Position numbers and translations under genes: made by a program. A model generated the notes under the pieces. It worked only from the letters and a program-made list of their open reading frames with translations, ran no database searches and had not been told where the DNA came from. From a virus, in the IMG/VR virus record IMGVR_UViG_3300032323_000547, positions 1-33,615 of that record: a stretch of 33,615 nucleotides of DNA; one strand, 5' to 3'. Of this stretch, positions 1 to 11,668 are shown piece by piece. Position 1 is the first letter of the stretch; each line of letters begins with the position of its first letter.

Positions 1-3927
<3,927 letters not shown>

Positions 3928-3954
3928 AATTAACTAAGGGAAAAAGGTAATCAA

Positions 3955-5361
3955 ATGAGTCTATCTAAAAGACTAAAGGCATCTGGCGAAGCCAGAGACA
4001 TGAACAGTCAGTACATACTTCCATTGATCCCACCTCGTCCTTTGTTTGGTGTAGCCAATACAGGTACATATGTTGACACAGAGTCTGCCATTCGCACATC
4101 TACAGTTTATGCATGTGTAAGACTACTTGGAGATACTATTTCTTCATTGCCAATGGGTGCTTATGTACGCAGAGGACGCAATCGTTTATCTTATGCATCA
4201 GTTTATGGAGAAGTTCCAACATGGGTAAACAATCCAAACCCAGAACAAACAAGACTAGAATTCATTGAGCAAGTTATCACATCCTTACATCTACACGGTA
4301 ACGCATTTATTTTGACGGTACGAGATGAGAACAACGAAGTAACAGAACTATTTGTACTAAACCCAAATGAAGTAAGAATTGAAAGACCTGTCCCAGGAGA
4401 GCCACTTGTCTATAGAGTTAAAGATCTAGATAATAATCTATATGATCAAATTCTAACAAGTAACGAAGTTCTTCATATTCCACTATTTAGAATGCCAGGA
4501 TCATACTATGGCTTAAGCCCAATTGGTGCTTGCCGTATGTCTGTTGGTATTGCACAGGCTTCTGATACATACGCTGCATCATATTTTGGTAACGCTGCTA
4601 ATCCTGGTGGAGTTATTGAAGTTGCAGGAGAATTAAACGCAGAACAAGCAGGAGATATTGCTCGTAACTGGCAAGAATCACACTCAGGTCCATACATGGC
4701 AGGTAAGGTTGGAATTCTTTCTGGTGGTGCATCATTTAAGCCACTATCATTAAATGCACAAGATGCACAACTACTTGAAGCAAGAAAGTTTAATGTTGAA
4801 GACATTGCAAGAATCTTCCGTGTTCCACTAACACTGCTAGGACACCCTGTTGCAGGTGCTATGTCTTACTCATCTGTAGAAGCACAGAACCTTTCATTTG
4901 TACAATATTCATTGCGTTCATTGCTAGAGCGTTTGGAACAAGCACTATCTCCACTACTTCCTGAGTCAGATGGATTTATTCGCTTTAATCTTGATGCACT
5001 TTTGCGTGGTACTACAATTGAGCGTTTTGATGCATACACAAAGGGACTAAGAGAAGGCTTCTTGTCACTAAACGATGTACGCAACTACGAAGACTTATCA
5101 TCACTTGGTGATCCAGGAGATCAGTACAGACTTCCTCTACAAAATATTGATGCTTCACAGGCACCACTTGTTGGAGATAAGATGAAGGCTGAGATTGCAT
5201 CTATCTTGGTACAGGTTGGTTACAACCCAGATGATGTTGCTAAGATGCTAGATATGACAGATCTAAATCATACAGGACTTCCTTCAGCACAACTACAGCA
5301 AGTATCCCTAGTTGATCCAACAGATCCAAAGGCTGCTTACAGTGATGAGGTCAAGGAGTAA
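3955..5361 (+). CDS. Portal protein (HK97 family)
   Basis: This 468-aa protein fits the HK97-type portal family, whose dodecameric ring at the head vertex is the DNA channel and the joint to the tail. Visible family signatures are an N-terminal stretch with STVYACVRLLGDTISSLP, then a core with LHLHGNAFI, a central FRMPGSYYGLSPI region and a late FRVPLTLLGH motif followed by an acidic, flexible C-terminus. An AAAAAGG ribosome site precedes the ATG at 3955. Its stop overlaps the protease ATG by one base, so the two are probably translated together. Length and order (portal, protease, capsid) are those of HK97-like head modules. Confidence 0.93.
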   Translation: MSLSKRLKASGEARDMNSQYILPLIPPRPLFGVANTGTYVDTESAIRTSTVYACVRLLGDTISSLPMGAYVRRGRNRLSYASVYGEVPTWVNNPNPEQTRLEFIEQVITSLHLHGNAFILTVRDENNEVTELFVLNPNEVRIERPVPGEPLVYRVKDLDNNLYDQILTSNEVLHIPLFRMPGSYYGLSPIGACRMSVGIAQASDTYAASYFGNAANPGGVIEVAGELNAEQAGDIARNWQESHSGPYMAGKVGILSGGASFKPLSLNAQDAQLLEARKFNVEDIARIFRVPLTLLGHPVAGAMSYSSVEAQNLSFVQYSLRSLLERLEQALSPLLPESDGFIRFNLDALLRGTTIERFDAYTKGLREGFLSLNDVRNYEDLSSLGDPGDQYRLPLQNIDASQAPLVGDKMKAEIASILVQVGYNPDDVAKMLDMTDLNHTGLPSAQLQQVSLVDPTDPKAAYSDEVKE

Positions 5362-6839
5362 TGCCAGTAGACAATGTTCCACAGTTCATTAGAGATAATG
5401 CACAAAGAGGATTAGATTACTTGCAAGAAGGTTTTGGTGGCGACGGTTTAACTGAAGGTACCAAGAGAGCAGCAAGAGAGATGGCAGCAGGTCGTATCTC
5501 TGATGATAAAGTAAGGAAGATGGCCCCTTGGTTCGCAAGACACAAGGCAGATGGACAAGCACCACAGAATAAAGATTCCTCAGATCCAGGATATCCTGGT
5601 GCAGGATTAGTTGCTTGGTTGCTATGGGGCGGAAATTCAAACTTTGATGATGCTGCTCAGGACTGGGCACAACGCCAAATTGATAAATTAGATAATGAAA
5701 CTAATAAAGCAAGGAGCAAGATGAAAAAGACAGAACGCCGTACCTTTACGGTCAGAGACATAGAGGCAAGACAGGCAGACGACGGTACTATGCGTATGGC
5801 AGGCTACGCTGCTGTGTTTAACGAAGCATCTGTTCCTCTGCCATTTATTGAAAAGATTGCACCAGGTGCATTCAGAAAGACACTATCTGAGACACCAGAT
5901 GTTCGTTTATTGGTTAACCACGAAGGATTACCTATGGCCAGAACCAAAAACGGTACAATGAGATTGTCTGAAGATGAAAAAGGACTATTCTTTGAAGCAG
6001 AACTAGCAAACACACAAGAAGCAAGAGACCTATATACTCTTGTTGAGCGTGGAGATGTTGATCAAATGTCTTTTGCATTCAGAGTTATCCGTCAAAACTG
6101 GAGCAAAGACCGTTCAGAAAGAACCCTTACTGAGGTATCCTTGGCTGATGGAGATGTATCAATCGTCACATATCCTGCATATACTGCAACTTCTGTAGAG
6201 GCTAGAGAAGCAATTAAGAGAGCCATGCATGAAATCAAGGCAGGCAGAGAAATAACAGGCGAATCACTATTAGTATTAAAGCAAATCTTTGGAGACTTAT
6301 CTGAAGGACACGAATACATCATGAAGGCAGTAGAAGTAATGTCTATGCTGTTTGGTGAAGGTGAGATGGAAGACGACTCTATGTCTCCATTAGAAGAAGT
6401 TGAACTAGACGAAGATTATGAAATGTCTAAGCGTGAAGAAGTTGGAGATTTTGTTCGTTGGAACTCATCTGGCGGAATCGCAAGAGGCCGTATTGTAGAA
6501 ATCAAGACAGAAGGATCTATCAATGTTCCTAACTCAGATTTCAGCATAACAGCAGAAGAAGGAGATCCAGCAGTTCTAATTCGTGTATACAGAGAAGTAG
6601 AAAGTGGCTGGGAAGCAACTGACACTCTTGTTGGACACAAAATGTCTGAACTAACATACATTGATCCACTTCCAGAAGCACAAGAAGAAAATGCCAATGT
6701 TATAGATGTAGTAGATGTTCCTGGTCAAGGTGGAAAGATTGTTGGAGATTTTCCATCAGTACTAAACTTCTTGCCAGATAACATGCCAAGATCAATGTCT
6801 CTACGCTTAGCACAAGCAAAGAGAAACACAATAAAATAA
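5361..6839 (+). CDS. HK97-type prohead (capsid maturation) protease with N- and C-terminal extensions
   Basis: The central part (about residues 125-290) is a HK97 prohead protease, a herpesvirus-assemblin-like serine protease that trims the capsid protein in the prohead. The likely catalytic His is H187 (LLVNHEG) and the Ser is S237 (GDVDQMSFAF). The protein is 492 aa, much longer than the usual 200 or so. Residues 1-115 are an extra domain with a RKMAPWFARHKAD motif. Residues about 358-440 (VGDFVRWNSSGG...) look like a small beta-barrel domain ending in the GHKMSELT motif. An AAGGAG site at 5711 lies just before an in-frame ATG at 5721 (M121), so a shorter 372-aa form that begins at the protease domain may also be made. 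Confidence 0.92.
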   Translation: MPVDNVPQFIRDNAQRGLDYLQEGFGGDGLTEGTKRAAREMAAGRISDDKVRKMAPWFARHKADGQAPQNKDSSDPGYPGAGLVAWLLWGGNSNFDDAAQDWAQRQIDKLDNETNKARSKMKKTERRTFTVRDIEARQADDGTMRMAGYAAVFNEASVPLPFIEKIAPGAFRKTLSETPDVRLLVNHEGLPMARTKNGTMRLSEDEKGLFFEAELANTQEARDLYTLVERGDVDQMSFAFRVIRQNWSKDRSERTLTEVSLADGDVSIVTYPAYTATSVEAREAIKRAMHEIKAGREITGESLLVLKQIFGDLSEGHEYIMKAVEVMSMLFGEGEMEDDSMSPLEEVELDEDYEMSKREEVGDFVRWNSSGGIARGRIVEIKTEGSINVPNSDFSITAEEGDPAVLIRVYREVESGWEATDTLVGHKMSELTYIDPLPEAQEENANVIDVVDVPGQGGKIVGDFPSVLNFLPDNMPRSMSLRLAQAKRNTIK

Positions 6840-6952
6840 TATTCCTATCCACAAGATAGGACTGAAGTCGGAGTTAGGCTCACACCCGTAAGCGTCGTGA
6901 AACCCGTAACCACCACCTCAAACTTAAAAATACTCACAAAGGAGAACAATAA
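6840..6952 (+). promoter_or_regulatory. Leader upstream of the capsid gene with hairpins and a repeated ACCCGTAA
   Basis: This 113-base gap holds no credible gene. It contains a perfect hairpin at 6844-6860 (CCTATC / GATAGG), a small GACT-GA-AGTC hairpin, a GAG/CTC hairpin and two copies of ACCCGTAA about 14 bases apart in an unusually GC-rich stretch. An AAAGGAGAA ribosome site ends it, just before the capsid ATG. It is either an mRNA leader controlling capsid expression or an RNA processing site; the function is inferred only from structure and location. Confidence 0.45.
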
Positions 6953-8302
6953 ATGTCTTATTTAGACAAAGTAATTGAACGCCGTGATGCAGTTAAGGCA
7001 GAGTTGGACGAAGTTCTTGAGGCAGTTGCCGCAGAGAACCGTACAGACCTTACAGAAGATGAATCAGCAAAGGTTGATACCTTGGTTGAAGAGTCACGCT
7101 CACTAGATTCAAAGATTGAAAAGTTAACTGCACAAGCATCAGCAGATGCTAAGGCTGCAGAAGCACGATCATCAGTTGCTGAAGTTGCAATGCCAAAGGT
7201 TGGCGGAACAAAGGTAACTCGTGAAAATCGTACATACTCACCAGAAGGTGAAGCATCATTCGTAAAGGATGCATTTGCAGCAAAGTTCAGCAATGACTAT
7301 GCAGCAGCAGAGCGTCTTGCTCGTCACACTCGTGAAGAGGAAGTTGAGCGTCGTGCAGTAGGAACTGGCAACTTTGCTGGTCTCGTAATTCCACAATACC
7401 TAGTTGATCTAGCAGCACCACTTGCTCGTGCAGGTCGCCCAACAGCAGACTTCGCAACAAACAAGATGGCTCTTCCAGCAGCAGGTATGACACTAAATAT
7501 CTCACGCATGACTACAGGTACATCAACAGCAGTTCAGGCTGCGGAAAATGATGCTATCTCAAATACAAATGCTGACGATACACTATTGACTGTGAATGTT
7601 CGTACAATCGCAGGTCAACAGGATATCTCAAAGCAGGCTATTGAGCGTGGTACAGGTATTGACCAATTCATCATTCAGGACTTGATCCGTGGATGGCACA
7701 CAACACTTGACAACCAGATCATCAATGGTGATGGAACATCAGGTGCAATCCTAGGCTTTAACGGTACACCTGGCATCAACGATGTTACATACAATGATGC
7801 AAGCCCATCAGTTGAAGACCTATATCCAAAGTTGGCAGATGCCTACCAGAAGATTCAGACAAATGTGTACATGAACCCAACACACTGGGTAATGCACCCA
7901 CGCCGTCTAGCATTCTTGTTAGCAGCAGTTGACGGATCAAAGCGTCCACTAGTACTTCCAGCCCTAAACGGCCCAATGAACGCAATTGCAACAGGTGCAG
8001 GAGCAGCAGCATACGGTAACTCAGGTTACACAATGTTTGGTCTTCCAATCATCGCAGATGCAAATGTTTCAACAGACGGTGGTGCTTCAGGAACTGAAGA
8101 CAAGATCTATTGCGTAAATGCAAATGAACTACACCTATGGGAGCAGCCAGGATCACCATTCGCATTGAACTTTGATGCAACTGGTGCAGGCTCACTCACA
8201 ATCAAGTCTGTAGTCTACGGATACGCAGCATTTACTGCTGGTCGTTACCCAGGAGCAGTTTCAAGAATCCTTGGAACAGGTCTAGTAGCACCTACATTCT
8301 AA
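6953..8302 (+). CDS. Major capsid protein (HK97 fold)
   Basis: This 449-aa protein has the layout of HK97 gp5-type capsid proteins: residues 1 to about 75 are a charged helical delta (scaffold) domain, followed by a linker and the shell domain. Typical shell features are FAGLVIPQYLVDLAAPLARAG, the E-loop region, DQFIIQDLIRGWHTTLDNQIING and the C-terminal MHPRRLAFLLAA...GRYPGAVSRI segment. The protease two positions upstream would remove the delta domain; the cleavage site is not evident. A strong AAAGGAGAA site precedes the start. Codons here are more regular and less AT-rich than in neighbouring genes, consistent with high expression. A terminator follows within 50 bases. Confidence 0.95.
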   Translation: MSYLDKVIERRDAVKAELDEVLEAVAAENRTDLTEDESAKVDTLVEESRSLDSKIEKLTAQASADAKAAEARSSVAEVAMPKVGGTKVTRENRTYSPEGEASFVKDAFAAKFSNDYAAAERLARHTREEEVERRAVGTGNFAGLVIPQYLVDLAAPLARAGRPTADFATNKMALPAAGMTLNISRMTTGTSTAVQAAENDAISNTNADDTLLTVNVRTIAGQQDISKQAIERGTGIDQFIIQDLIRGWHTTLDNQIINGDGTSGAILGFNGTPGINDVTYNDASPSVEDLYPKLADAYQKIQTNVYMNPTHWVMHPRRLAFLLAAVDGSKRPLVLPALNGPMNAIATGAGAAAYGNSGYTMFGLPIIADANVSTDGGASGTEDKIYCVNANELHLWEQPGSPFALNFDATGAGSLTIKSVVYGYAAFTAGRYPGAVSRILGTGLVAPTF

Positions 8303-8320
8303 TTTATATAGTTAACCCTA

Positions 8321-8326
8321 TATAAT
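8321..8326 (+). promoter_or_regulatory. Possible -10 box after the capsid gene
   Basis: A perfect TATAAT lies in CCCTATATAATACTTAGAGTAATC. No good -35 is seen 17 bases upstream. The downstream TTAGAGTAATC also occurs after the TATACT promoter at 23262, so this may be a shared promoter or start-site context. With the hairpin at 8348 it would give a very short transcript. Confidence 0.3.
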
Positions 8327-8347
8327 ACTTAGAGTAATCTAAGGTGG

Positions 8348-8387
8348 AGGACGGACCTAAAGACTGCCCCGTTTACGGGTCCGTCCT
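8348..8387 (+). terminator. Stem-loop terminator downstream of the capsid gene
   Basis: A perfect 10-bp stem (AGGACGGACC / GGTCCGTCCT) encloses a loop with an inner CCGT-TT-ACGG mini-hairpin, followed by TCATTTAAAAAAA. The T tract is weak. It may reduce transcription beyond the capsid gene, as is common in phages that need far more capsid than connector proteins, or it may stabilise the capsid mRNA 3' end. Confidence 0.75.
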
Positions 8388-8407
8388 TCATTTAAAAAAA
8401 GGAAGTT

Positions 8408-8512
8408 ATGAAAAGAATTAAGAATATCTTTAAGATTAAAAAAGAGACAGCAAGTGCTACTCCTAAGATGGAGAAGGCTATGTTGCCTAAATTGGAGAAG
8501 AGGAATAAATGA
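8408..8512 (+). CDS. Small basic protein, 34 aa, unknown function
   Basis: The ATG at 8408 follows an A7GGAAG ribosome site, and the stop overlaps the connector ATG (ATGA), which supports translation. The product is strongly basic with Lys/Arg-rich ends (MKRIKNIFKIKKE...) and no recognisable domain. Its first residues resemble those of the 25-aa product at 19442 (KRIK..FK). It could be a minor virion protein or mainly serve to couple translation of the connector gene past the upstream stem-loop. I do not recognise a family. Confidence 0.5.
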   Translation: MKRIKNIFKIKKETASATPKMEKAMLPKLEKRNK

Positions 8513-9147
8513 GCAGACCTACGCTTGCACAGAGTTCACAGCCTAATAATGTCTATACGACTTTAGCAGATGTGAGAAATGCACTGCAGATTGAAGACAG
8601 CCTGGATGATAATGATATCCAAGCAGCGATTCTTGCTGCAAGCCGTATGATTGACGAGTATTGCCAGAGATCTTTCTATCAAGAAGGTACATTGGCAGCA
8701 CCTGTAACTAAATATTACACACCTCTAAGTCCATGGTATCTAGAGATAGATGACCTTATTGAACCAACAGAAGTAAGATCAAGAGCAAATCAGTCTGGAC
8801 CATTCACACAAGTCTGGAACTTAGACACAGACATTATGTATGAGCCTGTTAATAATCCAGAAGTAGGTATGCCAATAACAAGACTATTAGCAATTCAGAC
8901 ATATGTCTTTCCTTACTTCTTTCCTCAGACAGTTAAAATAACTGGAGTCTGGGGTTTCAAAGCAGTACCTTACGAAGTAGAATTAGCCTGTAAGATTCAG
9001 GCATCAAGATTATTTGTTAGAAAGCAATCTCCATTTGGTATTGCAGGATCTGTAGAACTAGGAACAGTTCGTTTGAACTCTCGTCTAGATCCAGATGTTG
9101 AGATGCTTCTAAAGACATATCGTAGAAACTTTGGATTGGCATACTAA
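8509..9147 (+). CDS. Head-tail connector (adaptor) protein, gp6/gp15-like
   Basis: This 212-aa protein opens with YTTLADVRNALQIEDSLDDNDIQAAILAASRMIDEYCQRSFY, the helical pattern typical of phage head-tail connector proteins that form a ring beneath the portal. The rest is beta-rich (TKYYTPLSPWYLEIDDLIEPTEV) and ends in helices with CKIQASRLFVRKQSPFGIAGS. Position directly after the capsid gene and before a tail terminator candidate fits. It starts in an ATGA overlap with the 34-aa gene and its TAA overlaps the next ATG by one base. Confidence 0.8.
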   Translation: MSRPTLAQSSQPNNVYTTLADVRNALQIEDSLDDNDIQAAILAASRMIDEYCQRSFYQEGTLAAPVTKYYTPLSPWYLEIDDLIEPTEVRSRANQSGPFTQVWNLDTDIMYEPVNNPEVGMPITRLLAIQTYVFPYFFPQTVKITGVWGFKAVPYEVELACKIQASRLFVRKQSPFGIAGSVELGTVRLNSRLDPDVEMLLKTYRRNFGLAY

Positions 9148-9554
9148 TGGCTATTTCCAATATCAATGGCGTAAGAGATGCATTAAAAGCAAATCTACAA
9201 ACAATAACAAACTTGCGAGTTTATGACTTGCTTCCAGATGTTATTGTTCCGCCATGTGCAGTAGTAGGACAACTAGATTTCACATTTGACATTGACAATG
9301 CTCGTGGTTTAGACCAAGCATCTGTTGATGTTTTTGTGATTGTTCAAAGAATATCAGAAAGAAGTGGACAAGACAAACTTGATTTATTCTTGGCAGGTAG
9401 TGGAACAGGTTCCATTAAAACTGCTATAGAATCAGATAGATCATTAGGTGGCCTTGTTGATACACTCAGAGTTATAAGTGCAGAAAGTGGTACATATACT
9501 TCTGGTGAGCAGTCTTTCTTATCATATCGCTATAACCTCACAATCTGGGGCTAA
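9147..9554 (+). CDS. Putative tail terminator / head-tail joining protein
   Basis: A 135-aa alpha-beta protein that begins MAISNINGVRDALKANLQTITNLRVYDLLPD and continues with an ASVDVFVIVQRISERSGQDKLDLFL strand-helix pattern, ending in a YRYNLTIWG strand. This composition and the position between connector and tail tube genes match tail terminator proteins, which form a ring capping the tail tube and joining it to the head. No catalytic motif is expected or seen. The family call rests on context and general pattern, so it remains provisional. Confidence 0.6.
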   Translation: MAISNINGVRDALKANLQTITNLRVYDLLPDVIVPPCAVVGQLDFTFDIDNARGLDQASVDVFVIVQRISERSGQDKLDLFLAGSGTGSIKTAIESDRSLGGLVDTLRVISAESGTYTSGEQSFLSYRYNLTIWG

Positions 9555-9563
9555 GGAGAAGCA

Positions 9564-9794
9564 ATGGAATATACAGTAATCTCAAACACAACAGTTTGCG
9601 GTAAGGTAAAAGATGAGAAACTTACCAAAGATGATATACTTAGTGCAGGTGGAAGTGTTGAACATCTTCTTGCAGCAGGTCATATTGTATCCGCAAATGC
9701 AGTAAAAGCAACACCAGCAGTACCACAAGCAACACAGCAGGAACCAAAAGTTTCTGTTTTTAACTCAGTAAATAACGAACAAGGAGATAAATAA
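9564..9794 (+). CDS. Hypothetical protein, 76 aa, in the head-tail module
   Basis: The gene has a clear AAGGAGAA ribosome site and stops 2 bases before the first tail tube gene. The product begins with a beta-rich part (MEYTVISNTTVCGKVKDEKL), then a short helix with GGSVEHLLAAGHIV that resembles the C-terminal helix of small phage head-tail accessory proteins, and ends in an Ala/Pro/Gln-rich flexible tail. It may be a minor assembly factor, but no family is recognised. Confidence 0.65.
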   Translation: MEYTVISNTTVCGKVKDEKLTKDDILSAGGSVEHLLAAGHIVSANAVKATPAVPQATQQEPKVSVFNSVNNEQGDK

Positions 9795-9796
9795 CA

Positions 9797-10222
9797 ATGG
9801 CCAGATTAGTACTAACCAATGTTGAAGTAACAATTGCAGGCGTGAGCCTCGCAGATCATATTGCATCAGTAACGCTTGGAAGCACATATGATGTTTTGGA
9901 AACAACTGCATTCAAAGGCGGAAATGTTCCAGCAGCAGCAAAGACTCGTATTGCAGGACTTGTTGACAACTCAGTAACACTTGAGTTCCATCAGGATTTT
10001 GCAGCGGGATCAGTAAACTCAACAATTTACCCACTATTGGGTACAGAAGTAGCAGTAAGAATTCAACCAGTAAATGGTGCAATCTCTGCAAGCAATCCTG
10101 AATATCAATTTAACGCAATTGTTTCAGAGTGGACAGCCTTGAATGGTGCTGTAGGCGAACTAGCCACTGCATCAGTTACATGGCCAATCACAGGAGCAGT
10201 CATTCAGGATGTAACACCTTAA
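9797..10222 (+). CDS. Major tail protein paralogue 1 (tail tube)
   Basis: This 141-aa protein is beta-rich and Lys-poor (VLTNVEVTIAGVSLADHIASVTLGSTYDVLETTAF), as expected for a tail tube subunit that stacks in hexameric rings around the tape measure. It ends SVTWPITGAVIQDVTP. The next gene encodes a clearly related protein with the same start (LVLTN), the same NPEY.F.A.V.EWT.LN..VG segment and the same WPI.GA...DVTP end. Position before the tail chaperone is standard for the tube gene. Which of the two forms the bulk of the tube cannot be told; this copy is the more compact. Confidence 0.78.
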   Translation: MARLVLTNVEVTIAGVSLADHIASVTLGSTYDVLETTAFKGGNVPAAAKTRIAGLVDNSVTLEFHQDFAAGSVNSTIYPLLGTEVAVRIQPVNGAISASNPEYQFNAIVSEWTALNGAVGELATASVTWPITGAVIQDVTP

Positions 10223-10223
10223 T

Positions 10224-10682
10224 ATGTCAAAACTAGTCTTAACTAATGCAACAGTTGTGTTTGAAGGAGTCTATGATTTCAGCGACTTAATTTCAAGCAT
10301 AACTATTTCTACAGTACATGATGTTCTTGATGTTACGCCAGTTAAAGATGGAGTAATCTACAAGGAAGTAATTGCTGGTGTTGGGACTAACTCAGTAAGT
10401 TTTGAATTTTATCAAGACCTTACTACAGAATACGGTTCAGGAACAACTTTAACACTTGAAGAATTCTTTAATGGATATACAGGTGTTGCCTCAAGAGTAG
10501 GTACAAAAGTTGCCTGTGCCGTAAGAGCCTTAAACGCACCAATATCTAGTACAAATCCAGAATATAGATTTGATGCATTAGTTACTGAGTGGACACCACT
10601 CAACGCATCTGTTGGAGGCCTGAGCACTATTGTTGCGAACTGGCCTATATCTGGGGCTATCACTAAGGATGTAACTCCATAG
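10224..10682 (+). CDS. Major tail protein paralogue 2 (tail tube or decorated variant)
   Basis: A 152-aa paralogue of the preceding tail protein, starting one base after that gene's stop codon. Shared motifs are LVLTN near the start, NPEYRFDALVTEWTPLNASVG in the C-terminal half and the WPISGAITKDVTP end. An insertion around residues 70-95 (TTEYGSGTTLTLEEFFNGYTGVASR) sets it apart, possibly an exposed loop. It may mix into the tube, form a terminal ring or be the initiator complex subunit. Duplication followed by divergence is the simplest origin. Confidence 0.72.
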   Translation: MSKLVLTNATVVFEGVYDFSDLISSITISTVHDVLDVTPVKDGVIYKEVIAGVGTNSVSFEFYQDLTTEYGSGTTLTLEEFFNGYTGVASRVGTKVACAVRALNAPISSTNPEYRFDALVTEWTPLNASVGGLSTIVANWPISGAITKDVTP

Positions 10683-10724
10683 TGTTAAATATAAAACAAC
10701 TAAACCTATGAAAAGGGGCAAAAA

Positions 10725-11003
10725 ATGGATGGACTAAAGATAAAAGTAAAAACATCAGACGGAGATGAAGGAGTATACTCACTTCGTCCAAAGACTCTTG
10801 TTGCATTTGAAACAAAGTACAATAGAGGCTTTGCTAAGTTGCTAACAGAAGACCAGAAAATGGAGCATATCTACTTCCTGGCTTGGTCAGCGATGAAGGA
10901 CAGTGGTAAGGTTGTAAAGCCTTTTGGCGATGCTTTCTTAGACACACTAGAGAGTGTGGAACTAGAAACTGACCCAAATTCAGAATCCACAGAGACAGCC
11001 TAA
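10725..11003 (+). CDS. Tail assembly chaperone, unshifted form (gpG-like)
   Basis: A 92-aa protein located between tail tube and tape measure genes, the classical place of the G/GT chaperones that bind the tape measure protein and guide tube polymerisation. It opens MDGLKIKVKTSDGDEGVYSLRP and has a mostly helical core (KTLVAFETKYNRGFAKLLTEDQKMEHIYFLAWSAM). The GGGG of an AAAAGGGGC-type ribosome site ends 6 bases before the ATG. Near its end it carries the slippery heptamer CCCAAAT, and a -1 frame continues past its stop (see the fusion entry). Confidence 0.85.
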   Translation: MDGLKIKVKTSDGDEGVYSLRPKTLVAFETKYNRGFAKLLTEDQKMEHIYFLAWSAMKDSGKVVKPFGDAFLDTLESVELETDPNSESTETA

Positions 11004-11128
11004 CCTATACGGTAGCAATGATCTCTGTGGAGACTGGCTTATCTCCAAATGATTTGCTTGATGCACCAGATGGTGTACTTGAAGCAATCGTTATTTACAT
11101 TAAAGAAAAAAACAAGAATGTGGGCTAA
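10725..11128 (+). CDS. Tail assembly chaperone, -1 frameshift fusion (gpGT-like)
   Basis: If ribosomes slip back one base at 10973-10979, reading is join(10725..10979,10979..11128) and gives a 134-aa protein. The added C-terminal part reads PKFRIHRDSLTYTVAMISVE and then TGLSPNDLLDAPDGVLEAIV, which is the kind of helical T domain found in other phages. The -1 frame is closed by a TGA immediately upstream (10970) and by TAA at 11126, so it only makes sense as an extension. The downstream Met at 11018 lacks a good ribosome site. Frameshifted chaperones are a widely conserved feature of long-tailed phages. Confidence 0.82.
10973..10979 (+). promoter_or_regulatory. Slippery heptamer CCCAAAT (-1 programmed frameshift)
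   Basis: In the zero frame it reads C CCA AAT, matching X XXY YYZ. After a -1 slip the tRNAs re-pair on CCC and AAA. It lies 21 bases before the zero-frame stop. Confidence 0.8.
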
Positions 11129-11130
11129 TC

Positions 11131-11667
11131 GTGAGCAATGATGCAATAGTGTTAACAGGTGTTAAAGAGACACTACAAGCATTACAGTCTTTTGATAAGC
11201 AAGCAGTCAAAGAGTTCACTAAGGTTATTAACTCTGAACTTGCTAATGCTAAAAAAGATGCTCAAGGATTTGTTGCTGGTGATCCACCTCTTAGTGGGTG
11301 GAACACACAGCCTCCACTTAAACCTCGCAGTCGTGGTGGTGCAGGATGGCCTGCATGGGACCAGAGTATTATTAAGGCAGGAATATCCTCCACAAAGGCT
11401 GAGGGTAAAGTAAGAAAAGATTATACAACTTCTGCGGGAGCGTTGAAAAACAGATCAGCAGCAGGTGTAATATATGAATTGTCAGGTAGAAAAGGCAAGG
11501 GAACTGGTACATTTATTAGTAACCTTGAGAAGAAAGAGTCACAAGCATCTCGTTTAATCTGGAAATCAGTAGACAAGAACAGAGACAGAATAATTAATAA
11601 TGTCTTTAATGCATTAGAAGTGGCAAAGTTAAAATTACAACAAAATTTAGACAAGGAGAGATCATAG
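11131..11667 (+). CDS. Putative tail completion / minor tail protein (HK97 gp10-like?)
   Basis: A 178-aa protein starting at a GTG 2 bases after the chaperone fusion stop; an ATG at 11139 is in another frame. The N-terminal pattern (LTGVKETLQALQSFDKQAVKEFTKVINSELANAKKDAQG) resembles the helix of gp10-type head-tail joining proteins. A Gly/Pro-rich middle follows (PPLKPRSRGGAGWPAWDQS), then beta and basic helical parts. Such proteins usually sit before the tube gene, so the position just before the tape measure is unusual. The role may be in tail completion. The family call is tentative. Confidence 0.5.
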   Translation: MSNDAIVLTGVKETLQALQSFDKQAVKEFTKVINSELANAKKDAQGFVAGDPPLSGWNTQPPLKPRSRGGAGWPAWDQSIIKAGISSTKAEGKVRKDYTTSAGALKNRSAAGVIYELSGRKGKGTGTFISNLEKKESQASRLIWKSVDKNRDRIINNVFNALEVAKLKLQQNLDKERS

Positions 11668-11668
11668 C

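Noticed and set aside
11018-11128. Independent 36-aa gene after the chaperone
   Set aside because: No ribosome site precedes the ATG, and the frame extends upstream to a slippery heptamer; it is better explained as the frameshift domain.
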